8,733 bases of DNA, taken from the NCBI GenBank assembly GCA_036338615.1, contig JAYZBT010000381.1:1-8733 (forward strand). Reading direction: 5' to 3'. The notes beneath the pieces are model-generated. The model was not told the DNA's origin. It did no database searches and saw only the letters and a program-made list of their open reading frames with translations. This document shows positions 5,609-8,733 of the stretch, one piece after another (positions within the stretch are counted from its first letter, which is position 1; each line of letters starts with the position of its first letter). A program made the position numbers and the translations under genes. Source of the DNA: UBA1138 sp036338615 (GTDB lineage: Bacteria > Gemmatimonadota > Gemmatimonadetes > Longimicrobiales > Gaopeijiaceae).

Positions 5609-7744
5609 ATGGCGACCAACGAAAAAGAACTGATGGAAGCTCAGGACTTGGCCGGACTGTCAGCAGAGCAGCTCCTGCGCTTCTACCGAACGATGGTGAC
5701 CGCGCGCCACCTCGATGATCGCGAGATCACCCTCAAGCGGCAGAACAAGATCTTCTTCCAGATCTCCAGCGCGGGGCATGAAGCGATCGGCATCGCGCTC
5801 GCGGAGCACTGTAAGCGGGCCCACGACTGGTTCTTCCTCTACTACCGTGACCGTGCGATTACACTCGCTCTGGGCCAGACCCCCCTGGACCATCTGCTCC
5901 AGGCCGTCGGCGCGGAAGCCGACCCGTCTACGGGCGGTCGACAGATGCCCGCGCACTACGGCGACGTGCGATACAACATCGCAAACACTTCGTCACCGAC
6001 CGGCACTCAGTTCCTACAGGCCGTAGGCGCCGCTGAAGCGTCGAAAAAGATCCCGCGCATTCCGGGGCTGCGCGAACGCATCGCCAAGTTCGAGGACGAC
6101 GAGATCGTGGTCGTCTGCGCGGGCGACGGTGCGACGTCCCAGGGCGAGTTCTGGGAATCGCTCAACACCGCGTGCAATCTCGCGCTCCCCATCGTCTATC
6201 TGATCGAGGACAATGGGTACGCGATCTCGGTGCCCGTCGAAGTGCAGACCGCGGGCGGCAGTATCTCGAAGCTCGTCGCCGGCTTCCCGGGCCTCCACAT
6301 CGTCGAGTGCGACGGTACGGACGTTGTCGACTCGTATCGCGCGGCAGGTGAAGCCGTCGCTTATGCGCGCGCCCGCAAGGGCCCCGCCTTCATTCACGCG
6401 CACTGCACACGACCGTATTCACACTCGATGTCGGATGACGAGCGCGCCTATCGCCCAGAGTCAGAGCTTGCTGTCCAGCAGGCCCGCGACCCTCTGACGG
6501 CGACGCGGACTTTGCTGATCGAGGCGGGAATCGCGACGGGCCAAGAGCTGGACGCGCTCGAAGCGGAGACCGAGGCAGAGGTCGCGGCCGCCGCAGACGA
6601 AGCGCTGGCGTCGCCCCAGCCGGACCCGAGCACGGCAATGCGCCATTTGTATTCGGAGGACGTCGACCCGACTTCCGCCGACTTCGACACCGAGGACGAC
6701 CCTCAATACACCGGCGACAAGCTGCTTACGATGGTCGACCTCCTCAACTCGTGCCTGCGCGAGGAAATGGAGCGTGATCCGCGCATCGTCCTGTTCGGAG
6801 AAGACGTTGCCGATGCATCTCGGGAGGAGGTGCTGGGCGAAGTCAAAGGCAAGGGCGGCGTCTTCAAGGTTACGCATGGACTTCAACAGCGATTCGGGTC
6901 GGAGCGGGTATACAACTCTCCACTCGCCGAGGCGAACATCGTGGGGCGCGGGATCGGGCTCTCGCTACGCGGCCTGAAGCCCGTGGTCGAGATTCAGTTC
7001 TTCGACTACATATGGACCGCGATGATGCAGATCAGGAACGAGCTCTCGACCATGCGCTATCGGTCCAACGGCACGTTTTCGTCTCCGGTGGTGATCCGCA
7101 CCACGTACGGCGGATACCTGAAAGGCGGCGCGATCTACCACTCCCAGACGGGAGAAACCATTTTCACGCACTGCCCGGGCCTCTACGTATGCATGCCGGC
7201 GACGGCGGAAGACGCGAACGGGCTACTGCGCACCGCGATCCGCTGTGAAGATCCCGTGCTCTTCCTCGAGCATAAGCACCTCTACCGACAGGTCTACAAC
7301 AAGGGCCGCAATCCAGGGCCGGAGTACATGATCCCGTTCGGGAAAGCCAAGGTTCGGCGGGAAGGCTCGGACATTACCGTCGTCACCTGCGGAGCGCTGG
7401 TGAAGCGAAGCCTCGACGCGGCGAAGATGGCGTCGGAGCGCCACGGGATCGAAGCAGAGGTGATCGACCTGCGCACGGTGAAGCCACTCGACATGGAACG
7501 GATCGCGGACTCGGTCAAGAAGACCAACAGGGTCATGATCGTGCACGAGGACAGCCTGTCCTGGGGCATCGGCTCCGAGATCGCCGCGCGTATCGCCGAC
7601 GAGCTATTCCCCTGGCTCGATGGACCGGTGCGGCGTGTGGCTTCGATGGACACCTGGGTAGCTTATGCTCCGCAGGTCGAGAACGTCATTCTTCCGCAGG
7701 CCCCCGATGTGCTCGAGGCGATGCTGGAGTTGGCGGCGTACTAG
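5609..7744 (+). CDS. Fused alpha-beta E1 component of a branched-chain-type 2-oxo acid dehydrogenase
   Basis: 711 aa. Residues 15-300 are the E1-alpha domain: SAGHEAIGIAL (54-64), FFLYYRDRAITLALG (75-89), GGRQMPAHYG (109-118), the thiamin diphosphate motif GDGATSQGEFWESLN through EDNGYAIS (172-207), and the loop RPYSHSMSDDERAYR (268-282). A linker rich in Ala/Glu/Asp (about 310-370) joins it to the E1-beta domain (371-711): GEDVADASREEV (397-408), NSPLAEANIVGRGIGLSLRG (436-455), VEIQFFDYI (460-468), GGAIYHSQTGE (506-516, catalytic-loop His 511) and the C-terminal domain IDLRTVKPLD (619-628). With E2 and E3 this enzyme decarboxylates a 2-oxo acid with thiamin diphosphate and passes the acyl group to lipoyl-E2 in the cytoplasm. 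The motifs favour branched-chain 2-oxo acids over pyruvate, but substrate is inferred. Alpha and beta are usually separate genes; single-chain forms occur in several bacterial groups. E2/E3 genes are not present. The second Asn pair of the ThDP motif reads DN instead of NN. Confidence 0.93.
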   Translation: MATNEKELMEAQDLAGLSAEQLLRFYRTMVTARHLDDREITLKRQNKIFFQISSAGHEAIGIALAEHCKRAHDWFFLYYRDRAITLALGQTPLDHLLQAVGAEADPSTGGRQMPAHYGDVRYNIANTSSPTGTQFLQAVGAAEASKKIPRIPGLRERIAKFEDDEIVVVCAGDGATSQGEFWESLNTACNLALPIVYLIEDNGYAISVPVEVQTAGGSISKLVAGFPGLHIVECDGTDVVDSYRAAGEAVAYARARKGPAFIHAHCTRPYSHSMSDDERAYRPESELAVQQARDPLTATRTLLIEAGIATGQELDALEAETEAEVAAAADEALASPQPDPSTAMRHLYSEDVDPTSADFDTEDDPQYTGDKLLTMVDLLNSCLREEMERDPRIVLFGEDVADASREEVLGEVKGKGGVFKVTHGLQQRFGSERVYNSPLAEANIVGRGIGLSLRGLKPVVEIQFFDYIWTAMMQIRNELSTMRYRSNGTFSSPVVIRTTYGGYLKGGAIYHSQTGETIFTHCPGLYVCMPATAEDANGLLRTAIRCEDPVLFLEHKHLYRQVYNKGRNPGPEYMIPFGKAKVRREGSDITVVTCGALVKRSLDAAKMASERHGIEAEVIDLRTVKPLDMERIADSVKKTNRVMIVHEDSLSWGIGSEIAARIADELFPWLDGPVRRVASMDTWVAYAPQVENVILPQAPDVLEAMLELAAY

Positions 7745-7748
7745 AAGG

Positions 7749-7765
7749 CGGCGCTGGCCGCGCCG
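7749..7765. terminator. GC hairpin in the 22-bp convergent gap, possible two-way terminator
   Basis: CGGCGC (7749-7754), loop TGGCC, GCGCCG (7760-7765): a perfect 6-bp stem that fills the gap between the E1 stop (TAG, 7742-7744) and the stop of the converging outer-membrane gene (TAA, read at 7769-7767). Neither side has a long T-run; on the minus strand the stem is followed by CCTTCTAG. The position is more persuasive than the sequence. Confidence 0.38.
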
Positions 7766-7766
7766 G

Positions 7767-8270
7767 TTAGAAGCGCAGCCCGAGCGTGGCGGTGACGAAT
7801 CTGGTGTCCCCGGCTGTCCCGTCGACGTTCACGAATCGGACTTCGGCGAACCCCCCGAAGCCGAGCGCACCCAGACTCGCCCCGAAACCGCCGTGGAGTC
7901 CTCGCTCCCAGTCGCGCCCGTCCGCGCCGCTGCCCTTGATCCCGTAGTTGCCCAAACCCGCAATGAGGTACGGTGTGAGGCCGATGCCGCCCAGCGAAAG
8001 CACAGCGCTCAGCGAGCCACTGAGCACGTTGGTCTTGTCGTCACCGACGGCTTCACTGTAGCTCTGCAACTCGGCTTCCCCGCGCAGGGATACGGGAAAG
8101 ACCGGTATTCCAACATGAAGGCCGACCCGCCCATGCATACCCGAGTCCACGGCATCGCCGAAATCGCTGATTGGACGGCTGAGCCCCCCCCCGACGATGA
8201 GGTGCGTTTGTGCGTTGGCGGAGACCGGCAGTGCGAAGGCCAGAACCGCTAGGAGGGCGATGCGGCGCAT
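7767..8270 (-). CDS. Small outer-membrane beta-barrel protein
   Basis: 167 aa from the ATG at 8270. It begins with a signal peptide, MRRIALLAVLAFALPVSANA, with an A-N-A cleavage site before QTHLIV. The mature part of about 147 aa is Gly-rich with alternating hydrophobic strands: HLIVGGGLSRPIS, GRVGLHVGIPVF, LRGEAELQSYS, GSLSAVLSLGG, TPYLIAGLGNYGI, GGFGASLGALGFGGFAEVRFV and RFVTATLGLRF. It ends in Phe, as exported barrels recognised by the BAM machinery do. This layout suits an eight-stranded OmpA/OmpW-like barrel anchored in the outer membrane; no OmpA peptidoglycan-binding domain follows. Its specific function is not visible. An ATG 18 nt upstream (8288) is in frame but has no ribosome site; the chosen ATG has AAGGA 8 nt before it and gives a clean signal peptide. 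It converges on the E1 gene. Confidence 0.85.
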   Translation of the reverse strand: MRRIALLAVLAFALPVSANAQTHLIVGGGLSRPISDFGDAVDSGMHGRVGLHVGIPVFPVSLRGEAELQSYSEAVGDDKTNVLSGSLSAVLSLGGIGLTPYLIAGLGNYGIKGSGADGRDWERGLHGGFGASLGALGFGGFAEVRFVNVDGTAGDTRFVTATLGLRF

Positions 8271-8381
8271 TGAAAACGTCCTTGGCATGGGTTTGCCGTC
8301 ACTCGTCCAGTGTGCGTCGGCGCAAAGGGTCCGGCAAGAAACGCCCGTTGGCCCCCACGCCGGACGCGCATGACTCGTGGG
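8271..8381. other. Spacer between rhodanese and outer-membrane genes
   Basis: 111 bp without a gene. Read on the minus strand, CCCACG directly after the rhodanese stop and CGTGGG 16 nt later (plus coordinates 8376-8381 and 8354-8359) could form a 6-bp stem, a weak terminator candidate without a T-run. A promoter for the outer-membrane gene is expected here; the only -35-like string, TTGCCG on the minus strand at about 8330-8335, has no good -10 at 16-18 nt. Confidence 0.3.
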
Positions 8382-8733
8382 TCAGACAACAGGCAGGTCG
8401 GGGTCGACGGACTCGGCCCAGGAGAGCAGGCCGCCGCTCAGGTTGGTCACCGGACCATAGCCGGCGGCGACGAGCTCTCGTGCCGCGTTGCGGCTTCTCT
8501 GGCCACTCCGGCAGTAGACGACTACGGGGGTCTCCTTGGGCACCTCGCCCAGTCGCGCGCCCAACTCTCCGAGCGGGATCAGTCGCGCACCGCGGTTGGC
8601 CAGGCTGCTCACCGCCCATTCCCACGGCTCCCGAACGTCGATCAGGTACGGAGGCGTCTCAGATTTCAGAAGCCCCGCCACGGAAGACGCGTCGAGCTCT
8701 TCGAAGCCCCGGGCGGCCTCGGCGTTCCCCCCG
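8382..8733 (-). CDS. Rhodanese domain, 5' part cut by window edge; possibly the C-terminus of a MoeB/ThiF-rhodanese fusion
   Basis: The frame is open from the right edge, giving 116 visible residues to the TGA stop. It shows a complete rhodanese (sulfurtransferase) domain: a lead-in GFEELDASSVAGLLK, LIDVREPWEW, ARLIPLGEL, the active-site loop VVYCRSGQRS with the catalytic persulfide Cys in CRSGQR, NLSGGLLSW and the end VDPDLPVV. A GTG at 8681 could start a 99-aa protein, but the family's conserved lead-in strand and helix lie before it, so translation most likely begins outside the window. The ending W...VDPDLP is typical of rhodanese domains at the C-terminus of MoeB/ThiF-type adenylyltransferase-sulfurtransferases (MoeZ-like), which activate sulfur-carrier proteins for molybdopterin, thiamin or cysteine synthesis. 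A free-standing rhodanese is the alternative. Transcribed toward the outer-membrane gene, 111 bp away. Confidence 0.85.
   Translation of the reverse strand, partial: GGNAEAARGFEELDASSVAGLLKSETPPYLIDVREPWEWAVSSLANRGARLIPLGELGARLGEVPKETPVVVYCRSGQRSRNAARELVAAGYGPVTNLSGGLLSWAESVDPDLPVV

Noticed and set aside
7665..8252. Plus-strand frame (195 codons) spanning the E1 end and the outer-membrane gene
   Set aside because: It overlaps the E1 C-terminus out of phase and is antisense to a gene with a clear signal peptide and barrel strands; composition is Arg/Pro-rich noise.
1..8733. tRNA, rRNA, CRISPR array, insertion sequence, phage gene or attachment site
   Set aside because: Looked for on both strands; no cloverleaf, spaced direct repeats, transposase motifs or terminal inverted repeats were seen.

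Overview
The window is GC-rich, gene-dense bacterial chromosome. It carries two convergent or divergent sets of genes and no sign of mobile DNA, tRNA, rRNA or CRISPR. An outer-membrane beta-barrel protein points to a diderm. Small lineage-type proteins, frequent TTG/GTG starts, weak Shine-Dalgarno use and a fused alpha-beta E1 dehydrogenase would fit a Gemmatimonadota-like organism. That taxonomic call is inference from overall appearance, not from a marker gene.

Left third (about 1-3288, all minus strand, transcribed right to left): a compact five-gene cluster. In order of transcription it encodes an 88-aa Trp/Arg-rich unknown protein, a short membrane-anchored GspG-like (pseudopilin) protein that overlaps it by 8 nt, a dephospho-CoA kinase fused in frame to a PHP-family phosphoesterase, an NrnA-type DHH/DHHA1 phosphoesterase with a strong Shine-Dalgarno before a TTG start, and an unknown protein that begins in an ATGA overlap with NrnA and runs off the left edge. 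The kinase-PHP-NrnA trio is the most interesting part. CoaE adds the 3'-phosphate that makes CoA, CoA-dependent carrier activation releases 3',5'-ADP (pAp), and NrnA removes the 3'-phosphate from pAp. A PHP phosphoesterase joined to the kinase therefore suggests a module for 3'-phosphoadenosine/CoA homeostasis; this is a hypothesis.

Middle (3289-7744): a 172-bp divergent intergenic region with an inverted repeat and a candidate promoter, then two plus-strand genes. The first is a 687-aa DUF255/YyaL-type protein with an N-terminal thioredoxin-like domain (CHWC motif) on an alpha/alpha-barrel domain. It is followed by a strong hairpin (candidate terminator) and a candidate promoter whose spacing predicts a leaderless transcript. 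The second is a 711-aa fused alpha-beta E1 component of a branched-chain-type 2-oxo acid dehydrogenase. E2 and E3 are not in the window.

Right end (7745-8733, minus strand): a 22-bp convergent gap with a GC hairpin, a small secreted outer-membrane beta-barrel protein, a 111-bp spacer, and a rhodanese domain that continues in frame past the right edge. Its ending resembles the C-terminal domain of MoeB/ThiF-rhodanese sulfur-carrier adenylyltransferases.
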